DNA from: Mannheimia bovis
GTDB taxonomy: Bacteria; Pseudomonadota; Gammaproteobacteria; Enterobacterales; Pasteurellaceae
Assembly: GCF_014541205.1 (NCBI RefSeq)
Contig: NZ_CP061280.1
Span: 1,814,798 to 1,878,797 of the forward strand
Reading direction: 5' to 3'
DNA: 64,000 nt
Below are positions 1 to 10,234 of the stretch, in pieces (position 1 is the stretch's first letter; every line of letters starts with the position of its first letter). The notes under the pieces were generated by a model. The model was not told the DNA's origin, made no database searches, and saw only the letters and a program-made list of their open reading frames with translations. Both the position numbers and the translations under genes were made by a program.

Positions 1-1272
1 TGCACTATAAAGCGTGAAATGGCGATTGTTTTCTGTTACTGTACCAAATAAATTATTTTCTCCAGAAGTCGCATTCAACGCATCAAACGCAGGTGGTGAT
101 TTCATTCGTTTATCTGAAAACACATAGCCGAACCAATCTACATTGCTGATTTTACCCTTTTCAAAAGATAACCAGCTAATTTCTTGAAAGGATTTTTGTT
201 CCTCACTATTTTCCGCTAATTGACCATAGGCTTTATTTGCAGAATGCTTAATAACATTGGCTAGATAATCTTTAAAAGAACCGTTACCTTTTGGATCAAG
301 GGTTAATGAATTACCTGCTTCATCTATCAAATTTAAGCTGTTTAGATAGATTGGGAAACGTTCAGCCAATTCGTTGGAGAGCTTAATTTCAGCCTCATTT
401 AACGCTCCTTCAATTTTAGGTTTTGGTTTTGAGCGGTCATTAAATTCTTGAGCATTCAATTTACTCATATCAATACGGCTAAATTCATTCACGCCATTAA
501 ATTGCCACTCATACGCTATGTCTGCATTTTCAAGATTAGTAATAGGTGCATAAGCCGAAACAGCAAAGATCTTATCACTTGCTTTTAATGCTCCAATTTC
601 ATTGAAATAAGGCTCATAATCAAAATGATCGGCTGAAGCCCCTAACAAGGCAGATAACGCCCCTCCCGCACTGGTACCGTTTGCGATAATTTTATTGGCA
701 TCACCCGGCATTTTTTCATCATTAGCGTGGAGATAACGCACTGCTGATTTTAAATCGATAATTGCAGCCGGAGCTTTACCGATAAATTTTCCGTCTTTTT
801 GTAGCGTACGCCCACGAGCCCCAACACTTGCCACCACATAGCCTTTTGATAAAGCAACTAAAATTGAACTTGGTGAACCATCACGCCCTTTTTTATCATA
901 GTCTGCAGCTTTAGCAGGCATATAACCACCTATCGAGTTTGACAAGAAAATCGGTGCGGTATCTGCTTTATAACCATTAATTTCACCTTCATTATAATAG
1001 GCTTCAGGCACATAAAGATTGATAGTTTGATATTCAGGATCAATCGGATTGTTCACATAGACAATTCGCTCCAAAGCACGGAATTGGATTTTCTCACCAT
1101 TCACTTCTGCTTCAATAGAACGAGCGTTTTGGTTGCTAAAGGTTAAATCATAACCTGAGTTGGTTTTGTTAAAGAAAGGAGCAGGATCTGATGATTTTTC
1201 TGTGGTATTTGCAAATGTTTGAGATGCAAAAATGCTAGAGATAACAAATACAGATAAGGCTTTCAGTTTCAT
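1..1272 (-). CDS. Secreted alpha/beta hydrolase, subtype B tannase-like (3' end outside window)
   Basis: The reading frame is open from an ATG at 1272 to the window edge, so at least 424 residues are encoded and the C-terminus is missing. The protein begins with a clear Sec signal peptide (Lys-rich start, hydrophobic core, likely cleavage after TFA near residue 22). A nucleophile-elbow motif GTSAGG lies at about residues 199-204, making Ser201 the probable catalytic serine. The glycine- and serine-rich surroundings (NGTSAGGALSALLGAS) resemble the subtype B tannase group of secreted bacterial esterases, which cleave gallate or similar phenolic esters. The substrate is not known here; a general carboxylesterase is the alternative. 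The catalytic Asp and His are probably in the missing part or could not be placed. It is transcribed alone, followed upstream by the DMT gene's terminator. Confidence 0.65.
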   Translation of the reverse strand, partial: MKLKALSVFVISSIFASQTFANTTEKSSDPAPFFNKTNSGYDLTFSNQNARSIEAEVNGEKIQFRALERIVYVNNPIDPEYQTINLYVPEAYYNEGEINGYKADTAPIFLSNSIGGYMPAKAADYDKKGRDGSPSSILVALSKGYVVASVGARGRTLQKDGKFIGKAPAAIIDLKSAVRYLHANDEKMPGDANKIIANGTSAGGALSALLGASADHFDYEPYFNEIGALKASDKIFAVSAYAPITNLENADIAYEWQFNGVNEFSRIDMSKLNAQEFNDRSKPKPKIEGALNEAEIKLSNELAERFPIYLNSLNLIDEAGNSLTLDPKGNGSFKDYLANVIKHSANKAYGQLAENSEEQKSFQEISWLSFEKGKISNVDWFGYVFSDKRMKSPPAFDALNATSGENNLFGTVTENNRHFTLYSA

Positions 1273-1359
1273 TCTTTTTCTCTTTTGAAATATATGTCTA
1301 TAAGACTTACAAGCGGTTAAATTTGTTCAAAATTTTACACTATTTTGAGATAAAATTAA

Positions 1360-1379
1360 GGGCGAACCGATGTTCGCCC
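1360..1379 (-). terminator. Hairpin after the DMT transporter gene
   Basis: GGGCGAAC and GTTCGCCC form a perfect 8-bp stem with a 4-base loop. On the minus strand it lies 12 bases past the stop of the transporter gene and is followed by a T-rich but interrupted tract (TTAATTTTAT), so it is a moderate intrinsic terminator. Confidence 0.55.
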
Positions 1380-1391
1380 CAAAATAAAAAA

Positions 1392-2255
1392 TTACCGCCA
1401 ATAAAACAAGCAAATAATCGCCACAATTGCAATCGCCACGCCTAAATAATTGACACGGTGGATTTTTTCTTTAAAGAAGAATGCCCCCACGAAAGTACCG
1501 AGACAGATAACCCCTAAGTTCATTCCCGTGAAGACCAGCGTTGGGTCGTCTTTCATTGCTTGGTGGGCTTGAATGTAGAATAAAATATTACCGAAATTCA
1601 GCACACCTAATAATAAGCCGGTTAAAACGCTGGGAACGTGCCATTGGGTGCGTTTTAGCAGTAAGTAGATAAACATAAAACAGCCGGCACCGATAAAGGC
1701 AATAGCAAGTGTAACCGGGAACGCTGAGCCGGATTTTGCGATTTGTTTAAATAAAATATCGTTCACGCCATAGCCGATCCAAACCAAGGCAAGGCTGATA
1801 ATCGCAATTTTGCCCCCTTTTTCCATGCCTTGATTGCCTTTCCACAGTAAGCAGCCTAACGCCACAAACGCAAGCAGAAGTGCGATTAATTTATTATTGG
1901 TTACTTGCTCGCCAAAAATGGTGAACGCTGCCAAAATCGGCAGAAATAGCGATAAACGCTGTGCCGCATCGGTGCGAATAATGCCGGCAAATTCTAGTGC
2001 TTTGGCTTGCACTAAGAAAATAGTCGGCAAGGTGATGCTTAAAATCACAAAAATATAGGCAGACGGATTTGTGGCCATAATTTCGGTAATAGATTGCCCT
2101 TGAAAATCAGGTTTAAGTAACAAGAATGTCATCGTAGTCGTTACGATATAGTTTACTGCGATGCTTTGATCGATCCGAATTCCTTTTTGGCGAGCATATT
2201 TAATCAATACGCCTACCGTAACGCTACATAAAATAGCTAAAATGAGTTGTAACAC
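1392..2255 (-). CDS. EamA/DMT-superfamily inner-membrane transporter
   Basis: This 287-residue protein is almost wholly hydrophobic, with about ten predicted membrane helices arranged as two EamA-type halves, the usual length and layout of drug/metabolite transporters of the DMT superfamily. Helix 1 starts at the N-terminus (LQLILAILCSVTVGVLIKYA) and the last ends close to the C-terminus. Members export amino acids, nucleotides or other small metabolites, and nothing in the sequence or neighbourhood fixes the substrate. It is a single-gene unit on the minus strand, with its own terminator at 1360-1379. The start ATG at 2255 has the Shine-Dalgarno AAGGAGA just upstream. The family call is firm and the function unknown. 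Confidence 0.8.
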   Translation of the reverse strand: MLQLILAILCSVTVGVLIKYARQKGIRIDQSIAVNYIVTTTMTFLLLKPDFQGQSITEIMATNPSAYIFVILSITLPTIFLVQAKALEFAGIIRTDAAQRLSLFLPILAAFTIFGEQVTNNKLIALLLAFVALGCLLWKGNQGMEKGGKIAIISLALVWIGYGVNDILFKQIAKSGSAFPVTLAIAFIGAGCFMFIYLLLKRTQWHVPSVLTGLLLGVLNFGNILFYIQAHQAMKDDPTLVFTGMNLGVICLGTFVGAFFFKEKIHRVNYLGVAIAIVAIICLFYWR

Positions 2256-2429
2256 TTTTGTTTTCTCCTTTTAAAAATGAAGGCTGTATTCTATAAATAT
2301 GTTCAATTTTTCGCTAGTAGCAAGCGGGTAAATTTTGCTGAAAATTTGCAAAAAAGTAGTAAGAACCAACCGCTTGCAAGAGAAAAATGCTAAAATAATT
2401 CCATACAAGCTATACAAGATTGAATAAAT

Positions 2430-3185
2430 ATGGAAAAGCTCTTTGATATTAACGAACAAGGTTTTAGCATTCGTTGCAAGCTCTTTTATGAAAAAGAGCT
2501 ACATAACATCGAAAATGTAGTGCTCATTTTACACGGTTTTGGCTCATCAAAAGATTTAAAGTCGAACACTAAATTTGGCGAGCGTTTGAGTTCAAAATAT
2601 AAAGGTTATGCGGCAATTGCCTTTGACTTCCCTTGCCACGGAGCTGATGCTCGGAAAAAATTATCGGTTGCCGAGTGCCAAACCTATTTGCAACTCGTGA
2701 TCGATTACGCCAAAAACACACTAAATGCGAAAAATATCTATGCTTACGGCACAAGTTTCGGTGGGTATTTGACATTAAAATATATTGCAGAACAGGGCAA
2801 TCCGTTTCGTAAAATCGCATTAAGAGCCCCGGCGGTACAAATTTATCATTCATTGATGAACCGAATGAGTGAGGAAGAGCAGCAAAAATTGACAAAAGGC
2901 AGGGAAATTTTGTGGGGATTTGATCGTCAAATGAAAATCAGCAAAGCCTTCTTTGACGAGCTGGCAGCAGCCGATATTTTTCAAAATGATTATTTGGAAG
3001 TAGCCGATCAGATTTTCATTTTGCACGGCACAGAAGATGAAATGGTCCCCTTAAGGGTTTCGCAACAATTTGCCGAAAATAACGTAATTGAGCTGGTTGC
3101 AGTTGAAGGGGCAGATCACGCTTTCTCCAACCCCAAATTAATGGATATGGCGATTGGAAAGATTGTGGAGTTTTTAGCTCCGTAA
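2430..3185 (+). CDS. Alpha/beta hydrolase, serine aminopeptidase/lysophospholipase type
   Basis: A cytoplasmic 251-residue alpha/beta hydrolase without a signal peptide. An early HGFGSS motif forms the oxyanion region, YGTSFGGY is the nucleophile elbow with the catalytic Ser, HGTEDEMVP carries the probable catalytic Asp, and GADHAFSNP carries the His. This order matches the Hydrolase_4/S33-like family, which includes short-chain esterases and acyl-peptide or lysophospholipid hydrolases. The substrate cannot be read from sequence. The upstream 174 bases contain two near-uptake-sequence copies and presumably the promoter. It stands alone and converges with smrB, the two being separated by a palindromic terminator. 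Confidence 0.8.
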   Translation: MEKLFDINEQGFSIRCKLFYEKELHNIENVVLILHGFGSSKDLKSNTKFGERLSSKYKGYAAIAFDFPCHGADARKKLSVAECQTYLQLVIDYAKNTLNAKNIYAYGTSFGGYLTLKYIAEQGNPFRKIALRAPAVQIYHSLMNRMSEEEQQKLTKGREILWGFDRQMKISKAFFDELAAADIFQNDYLEVADQIFILHGTEDEMVPLRVSQQFAENNVIELVAVEGADHAFSNPKLMDMAIGKIVEFLAP

Positions 3186-3215
3186 GGCTAAATCTTACTA
3201 ACTCTCAAAAGCCAT

Positions 3216-3240
3216 AGGGGCAAATTGACAATCTGCCCCT
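3216..3240. terminator. Bidirectional palindrome between hydrolase gene and smrB
   Basis: The arms AGGGGCAAATTG and AATCTGCCCCT pair with one G-U, forming a stem between two converging genes. The arm sequence belongs to the dispersed GTAGGGGCAAATTG family seen best at 43129-43156. No long T tract follows on the plus strand, so it may work as a barrier hairpin as well as a terminator. Confidence 0.5.
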
Positions 3241-3258
3241 ACCACTTTATAAGAAAAA

Positions 3259-3804
3259 TCACCTTCCAAACATCTTTTCCGGATTTTCAGGCTGTTCCAC
3301 CAAAATTAAAATCGAGGCATCACCGCCCCATTCTTTTGGAGCTTGGTGCAATGCCATAATTTTGGGGTGTTGTACAAGCCAACGAGGAATTTGATCTTTC
3401 AATGTGCGAGTGCCAAAACCTGTCATAATGCTGGCACAATAAACTTTCTCTCGCTCGCAAGCCAAAATCAACGCAGCTAACTCTTTTTTCGCTTTTTCTC
3501 GGCTTAAACCGTGTAAATCTAAAAACAGTTCCGGCTGAAAATCACCTCGTCTGAGTTGCTTTAAAATGTAAGGATCAACATCTTCTCGCAGATATTTCAC
3601 TTTTTCATTTTCTTCTTTGAGCAACGGTTCGTATTCATCGGAAAAATAGAACTCAATATCCGCTTTTTCTTTTAGCTCTCGCAGTTCCTGTAATTTTTTA
3701 CGAGGTTCTGATTTGGGTACATAAGTATTTTGTGTTATTTTTTTCGTGCCTTTAGCCGCTTCTCTAAATAATGCAAATTCGTCTTCTAACATATTCTCTG
3801 ACAT
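3259..3804 (-). CDS. smrB: Endonuclease SmrB (Smr domain, ribosome rescue)
   Basis: SmrB cuts mRNA just upstream of collided ribosomes so that rescue factors can act. The 181-residue protein has a charged, helical N-terminal half and a C-terminal Smr domain with the hallmark LDLHGLSREKAKKEL (DLHG motif) and GFGTRTLKDQIPRWL (the GxG-type element near the active site). Length equals that of the E. coli protein (about 183). The ATG at 3804 has AGAAGGA in front of it. It lies divergent from prmB with 92 bases between them, the same arrangement as smrB (yfcN) and prmB (yfcB) in E. coli, which supports both calls. Confidence 0.93.
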   Translation of the reverse strand: MSENMLEDEFALFREAAKGTKKITQNTYVPKSEPRKKLQELRELKEKADIEFYFSDEYEPLLKEENEKVKYLREDVDPYILKQLRRGDFQPELFLDLHGLSREKAKKELAALILACEREKVYCASIMTGFGTRTLKDQIPRWLVQHPKIMALHQAPKEWGGDASILILVEQPENPEKMFGR

Positions 3805-3896
3805 AATCTTTTCCTTCTCTATAATTTTTACATTCTAACACAAAGCAAAATATGGTATAAAACAGCAATTCTATAATTATGCAAAAGGCACTAAAA

Positions 3897-4841
3897 ATGT
3901 TTAAATATAATATCGAACTTCTTGATGAAATTGCAGCCCTGCCCGTTGTGAATGATTTAGCCACCATTCAAGATATGATGCGTTGGGCGTATAGCTATTT
4001 CAATGCTTCCGATCTTTACTACGGGCACGGTTATGACAACGCGTGGGACGAAGCCCAACAATTAGTATTAGCCGGGCTTTATCTGCCTTTTGATGTGCCG
4101 GAAGCACTTTACTCTTCCCGATTAACACGAGCGGAAAAAGAACGTGTTATCCATTTAATTTGCGAGCGTTTAGGTTCTCGTAAACCTGTGGCTTATTTAA
4201 CTCATTCGGCTTGGTTCTGTGGAAGTGAATATTATGTAGACGAGCGTGTCATTGTGCCACGCTCCCCAATCGGTGAGCTGATTAAAAAGGGCTTTAAAGG
4301 CATTATTAAGAACGAACCTCGCCGTATTTTAGATATGTGCACCGGCAGCGGTTGCATTGCAATTGCTTGTGCAGAACGTTTTCCTGATGCGGAAGTCGAT
4401 GCAGTAGATTTATCGCTTGATGCGTTGGATGTAGCTCAAATCAATATTGAGCGTCACCAAGTTTCGCACCGAGTTTTCCCGATTAGCTCAGATTTATTTA
4501 ATGATATTCCACAAGATAAATATGATTTGATTGTGACCAACCCACCTTATGTGGATGCCGAAGACTTAGGTGATATGCCGGAAGAATTTCATCACGAGCC
4601 TGAATTGGCATTAGGCTCCGGAGAAGATGGATTAGATTTAACCAAACGTATTCTCGCAGAAGCAGCAGATTATCTAAACGATAACGGCGTTTTGGTATGT
4701 GAAGTAGGCAACAGTATGGTACATTTAATCGAACAATTCCCAACTGTACCGTTTAACTGGCTTGAATTTGAACACGGCGGATTAGGCGTGTTTAGTTTAA
4801 CGAAAGAAGAATTAGTGAAACACCGCAATTTATTTGTTTAA
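3897..4841 (+). CDS. prmB: Ribosomal protein L3 N5-glutamine methyltransferase PrmB
   Basis: PrmB methylates a glutamine of ribosomal protein L3 using S-adenosylmethionine. The Rossmann methyltransferase motif [26 protein letters not shown] binds SAM, and [10 protein letters not shown] is the catalytic NPPY signature that clamps the glutamine side chain. An in-frame ATG also exists at 3879, but it has no ribosome-binding site; the ATG at 3897 is preceded by AAGG at suitable spacing and gives 314 residues, close to the E. coli 310. PrmB is told from its relative PrmC by its N-terminal extension and by its divergent smrB neighbour. Confidence 0.93.
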   Translation: MFKYNIELLDEIAALPVVNDLATIQDMMRWAYSYFNASDLYYGHGYDNAWDEAQQLVLAGLYLPFDVPEALYSSRLTRAEKERVIHLICERLGSRKPVAYLTHSAWFCGSEYYVDERVIVPRSPIGELIKKGFKGIIKNEPRRILDMCTGSGCIAIACAERFPDAEVDAVDLSLDALDVAQINIERHQVSHRVFPISSDLFNDIPQDKYDLIVTNPPYVDAEDLGDMPEEFHHEPELALGSGEDGLDLTKRILAEAADYLNDNGVLVCEVGNSMVHLIEQFPTVPFNWLEFEHGGLGVFSLTKEELVKHRNLFV

Positions 4842-4854
4842 TGTTTTCTTACCT

Positions 4855-4879
4855 GTAGGGACGCTGTGTGCGTCCCTAC
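4855..4879. terminator. Bidirectional terminator between prmB and murQ
   Basis: GTAGGGACGC and GCGTCCCTAC form a perfect 10-bp stem around the loop TGTGT, between the converging stops of prmB and murQ. TTTT follows on the plus strand. The outer arm GTAGGG is shared with the dispersed palindromes listed at 43129-43156. Confidence 0.75.
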
Positions 4880-4881
4880 TT

Positions 4882-6913
<2,032 letters not shown>

Positions 6914-6917
<4 letters not shown>

Positions 6918-7753
6918 TGCCTTGCCATTCTTAAGTTTTCAGGCACGTCTTCAAAATTTGATCTGAACGGATTAATATCTAATCCGCCTCGTCTGGTGTA
7001 GCGTGCGTAAACGGTTAATTTTTCAGGTTGGGCAAATTGCATGAGATCACAGAAAATTCGTTCTACGCATTGTTCGTGAAATTCGTTGTGTTCACGGAAA
7101 GAAACGAGATAACGTAACAGCTTTTCACGATCTAATTTCTTGCCTTGATAACGAATTTGCACACTGCCCCAGTCCGGCTGAGAAGTGATTAAGCAGTTGG
7201 ATTTCAGCAAATGGCTAACTAATGTTTCTTCTACCACCTCGCCACTTGCCACATTTTCCAAATAATGGGTAGAAAAAGCATAGCTATCGATTTGAATATC
7301 TTGCTCATCAATACATTCGCCTGCAAAATCCACAATCGGCTGTTGGGTGTAATGGTCTAATTTGTAAATTTTTACTGAAACTTGACCGCTTGCACAGTTT
7401 GAGAGATCAGTTTGGATCGTCTTTTCAACCTCTTCCATTGAGCTGAATTTCGTCTGATTAAAGCTGTTTAAATAGAGCTTAAAACTTTTCGATTCAATCA
7501 GATTTTCACTTTGGAAATCCACCGCCACATCTGCTATCGCCACTTGTGGTAAGCCGTTTTGATTCAGCCACGAGAGTTCGTAGCAGGTCCAAATATCTGC
7601 ACCCTGGTTAAATGGCTGGCTTTCAGTAATACCTAAACCGTCACGGTTAAGTTTGCGTGGCACCGCTTGCAGTAAAGTCGGATCGTATTCGCTTTTATAT
7701 TCTGTTTTTTGCCCGAGTTTGAGGGCGGAAAGAGATTTGTCGTTGTAATTCAT
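6914..7753 (-). CDS. queF: NADPH-dependent preQ0 reductase QueF
   Basis: QueF reduces the nitrile of 7-cyano-7-deazaguanine (preQ0) to the aminomethyl group of preQ1 in queuosine synthesis. The 279-residue length marks the long two-domain (YqcD/E. coli) type. Family motifs are visible: [15 protein letters not shown], which contributes to NADPH binding, and [18 protein letters not shown], which carries the nucleophilic Cys forming the thioimide adduct. It sits between gmhB (8-base gap) and anmK (4-base overlap) in the leftward operon, so no dedicated preQ1 riboswitch is evident in front of it. Confidence 0.96.
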
Positions 7754-7761
7754 TTTATTTT

Positions 7762-8310
7762 TTACTTAATATATCTCACTAAATCAACAAGGCTGTCTAG
7801 TACTAAATCAGCTTTAGCTTCACCCTCTGCGGTTACTTGTTTGCCTGTTCTTACTAATACTTTGATTTTCACACCTGCGTTCTCAGCAGCAAGGAGATCT
7901 TCTAATTTATCGCCCACCATATAAGATTGAGCAGGGTCGATGTTTAAATCTTTAATCGCTTGGGTAAACATTCCTGCTTTGGGCTTACGGCAATCGCAAT
8001 CTTCACGGTACTCGCCTTTGCCTTCGGGGTGATGCGGACAGTAATAAATGCCGTCTAACACCACGCCATAATCTTCATCAAGCGACCAATCCATCCACTC
8101 GGTTAATTGCATAAATTGATCTTCGCTGAAATAACCTCGAGCGATGCCCGATTGGTTAGTAACTAACACCAACAGATAGCCCTTGTCTTGCAACTGCTTG
8201 AGCGTTTTTCCCACACCTTCAATAAACTGAAAATCATCAATTTTATGCACATAACCGTGGTCAATATTAAGCGTGCCATCACGGTCTAAAAAAATCGCTT
8301 TTTTGCCCAT
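7762..8310 (-). CDS. gmhB: Heptose 1,7-bisphosphate 7-phosphatase GmhB
   Basis: GmhB removes the 7-phosphate of D-glycero-beta-D-manno-heptose 1,7-bisphosphate in ADP-heptose synthesis for LPS inner core. It is a HAD-family enzyme: motif I is [13 protein letters not shown] near residues 9-21, motif II is VTNQSG, and the zinc-binding loop [20 protein letters not shown] is intact. Its 182 residues match the family. Its ATG shares one base with the bcp stop (TAATG), indicating coupling. It works in the same pathway as HldE encoded at 25696-27123. Confidence 0.95.
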   Translation of the reverse strand: MGKKAIFLDRDGTLNIDHGYVHKIDDFQFIEGVGKTLKQLQDKGYLLVLVTNQSGIARGYFSEDQFMQLTEWMDWSLDEDYGVVLDGIYYCPHHPEGKGEYREDCDCRKPKAGMFTQAIKDLNIDPAQSYMVGDKLEDLLAAENAGVKIKVLVRTGKQVTAEGEAKADLVLDSLVDLVRYIK

Positions 8311-8777
8311 TAGTGCCCCCGCACATAATCCACGATCATTTGGTGATGCTCGCTTGTTTTGAATTTATCAAACACCTGCTCAATCACGCCTTGTTCATTG
8401 ATTAAAAAGCTAATGCGGTGAATCCCATCATAGGTTTTGCCTAAAAACTTTTTCTCGCCCCATACACCAAAAGCCTCTGCCACTTGGTGGTCTGGGTCTG
8501 ATAACAAAGTGAAATTAAGCTCTTTTTTCTCGACAAATTGAGCCAGTTTTTTCGGTAGATCAGGACTAATTCCAAGCACGACTACGTTGAGTTCATCAAG
8601 TTCTGATTTACTATCACGCAACCCACACGCCTGTGTAGTACAACCCGGAGTTAAGGCTTTCGGGTAAAAATAAACTAGCACTTTTTTGCCTGTAAATTGG
8701 GAAAGTGAAACCGCTTCATCAGCCTGATTTTGAAGGGTAAATTGAGGAGCTTTATCGCCAACTTTTAAGATATTCAT
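8310..8777 (-). CDS. bcp: Thioredoxin-dependent peroxiredoxin Bcp/PrxQ
   Basis: Bcp reduces hydrogen and organic peroxides in the cytoplasm using thioredoxin. The sequence has [14 protein letters not shown] at the N-terminus, [19 protein letters not shown] with the peroxidatic Cys and the resolving Cys five residues later, as in the atypical two-Cys PrxQ subgroup, and a normal C-terminus. A longer frame reaches 8849, but the extra codons are made from an inverted pair of uptake sequences acting as the hemW terminator, so they cannot be coding. The ATG at 8777 has GGAAAA upstream and gives 155 residues, the family length. Confidence 0.93.
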   Translation of the reverse strand: MNILKVGDKAPQFTLQNQADEAVSLSQFTGKKVLVYFYPKALTPGCTTQACGLRDSKSELDELNVVVLGISPDLPKKLAQFVEKKELNFTLLSDPDHQVAEAFGVWGEKKFLGKTYDGIHRISFLINEQGVIEQVFDKFKTSEHHQMIVDYVRGH

Positions 8778-8800
8778 TTGTAATTTTTCCATAAAAAATA

Positions 8801-8826
8801 ACCGCTTGTATTCTACTACAAGCGGT
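8801..8826 (-). terminator. Inverted uptake-sequence pair after hemW
   Basis: ACCGCTTGTA and TACAAGCGGT flank a 6-base loop, and on the minus strand the hairpin is followed by TTATTTTTT. It ends hemW transcription or attenuates it before bcp. The arms are DNA-uptake signals in opposite orientation. Confidence 0.75.
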
Positions 8827-8850
8827 CGATTCTGGGTATTTTTTTGCAAA

Positions 8851-10008
8851 TTATTCTAAAAATCCTTCCAGCAATTCATTTAAAAAGAGCTTGCCGTGTT
8901 GAGTAATTTGCCAATGGGTCGGGGTTTCGGAAATATAATTTTGGCTTAACGCCCAATCCATTGTTGGTCGGACGATTTCCCGATCTAATCCTGTAAACCA
9001 TTCAAACTCTTGTTTTGGCGTGGCTTCAAGCAATCTAAAGCGGTTCATAAAAAACTCAAACGGGCGATCTTCTAGCTCAATCAAATCTTGGCTATAACGA
9101 TACTCTCCTCGCATATAACCTTTTGGGTGTTTGGTTTTGCTAAAGCGGTAAATTTCGCCTGTTGGGTAAGAAATTTTACCGTGAGCCCCACAGCCTATTG
9201 CCAAATAATCGCCAAACCGCCAGTAATTGAGATTATGGCGACACTGGTAGCCTTTTTTTGCATAGGCGGAAGTTTCGTATTGCTCATAGCCTGCCGCCGT
9301 TAAAAGTTGGTGTCCTTGCTCGAAAATATCCCATAATTCATCATCATCGGGCAAGGTTGGCTTGCGGTAGTAAAACATTGTATTTGGCTCAATGGTGAGC
9401 TGATACCACGATAAATGCGGTGGATTGAGCGAAATGCCGGTTTCTAAATCCGCCAAGGCTTGCTTGACCGATTGATTCGGCAAACCGTGCATTAAATCAA
9501 TATTGAAACTTTGCAAGCCCGATTTTGCAGAATTTTGAGCAAATTTGACCGCTTGTTTTGCCTCGTCAGCATCGTGAATTCTCCCCAGTTTTAGTAGCTT
9601 TTCCGGCTCAAAACTTTGAATACCCATTGAAATACGGGTAACGCCTCCTTGGGCATAGCCGATAAATCGCTCTACCTCAGCTGTTCCCGGGTTAGCTTCC
9701 AACGTAATTTCAATATTCGGCTCAAAAGGAATTCGCTTTTCTACTTCTTTGAGTAAATAAGCAATGCCTTCTGCCGAAAACAGGCTTGGCGTACCGCCGC
9801 CAATAAAAATGGAGTGTAATTTACGATCACCGATTGCTGCTTGGTAAGCGGTTAAATCTTGAGATAAATCTGCAAGTAGGTGGTCGATATACTCTTGTTC
9901 AGGAATAATCCCCTTTTGAGCGTGTGAGTTAAAATCACAATAGGGGCATTTTTGCACACACCAAGGGATATGGATATAAAGGCTTAAAGGAGGTAAAATC
10001 AGTTGCAC
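8851..10008 (-). CDS. hemW: Haem chaperone HemW (radical SAM)
   Basis: HemW is a radical-SAM protein related to coproporphyrinogen dehydrogenase HemN, but it acts in haem delivery. The motif HIPWCVQKCPYCDFNSH places the CxxxCxxC iron-sulfur cluster ligands at Cys17, 21 and 24. Conserved GGGTPSLF and a HemW-type C-terminal domain follow, with 385 residues in total (E. coli 378). The start codon appears to be GTG at 10008: no ATG lies between it and the iron-sulfur motif, and no clear Shine-Dalgarno is visible. It is the first gene of the leftward run but is separated from bcp by a hairpin. Confidence 0.92.
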   Translation of the reverse strand: MQLILPPLSLYIHIPWCVQKCPYCDFNSHAQKGIIPEQEYIDHLLADLSQDLTAYQAAIGDRKLHSIFIGGGTPSLFSAEGIAYLLKEVEKRIPFEPNIEITLEANPGTAEVERFIGYAQGGVTRISMGIQSFEPEKLLKLGRIHDADEAKQAVKFAQNSAKSGLQSFNIDLMHGLPNQSVKQALADLETGISLNPPHLSWYQLTIEPNTMFYYRKPTLPDDDELWDIFEQGHQLLTAAGYEQYETSAYAKKGYQCRHNLNYWRFGDYLAIGCGAHGKISYPTGEIYRFSKTKHPKGYMRGEYRYSQDLIELEDRPFEFFMNRFRLLEATPKQEFEWFTGLDREIVRPTMDWALSQNYISETPTHWQITQHGKLFLNELLEGFLE

Positions 10009-10084
10009 TGTGAATATTTCGTATCGTTTTTAAAAGTGTTAGATGATAACGAAAAGCAGGCAAGCTGGGAAGCAAAGATTTTTT

Positions 10085-10100
10085 CGTGAACTAGATCACA
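10085..10100. promoter_or_regulatory. CRP-like site upstream of binding-protein operon
   Basis: CGTGA-ACTAGA-TCACA matches the TGTGA-N6-TCACA CRP consensus at nine of ten positions, about 135 bases upstream of the Tat-type solute-binding protein gene. It suggests cAMP-CRP control of this uptake operon. The hemW start is on the other side, so either gene could respond. Confidence 0.5.
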
Positions 10101-10234
10101 AATTCAAAAATTACCGCTTTACCACTTTGTTGTTAATGATATGATGGTTTCGTTTCAAAAAATTAATATGTTTTGATAAATTCACTTCATATTAAAAACC
10201 AACTATCCAATATAGCGACCTTAAGGAGCTTACT

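Noticed and set aside
2271-2459. A 62-codon leftward frame before the hydrolase gene
   Set aside because: It overlaps the start of the rightward hydrolase gene and covers uptake sequences and promoter DNA; its composition reflects AT-rich spacer.
8778-8849. N-terminal extension of bcp
   Set aside because: These codons are made from the two inverted uptake sequences of the hemW terminator; the family start is the ATG at 8777.
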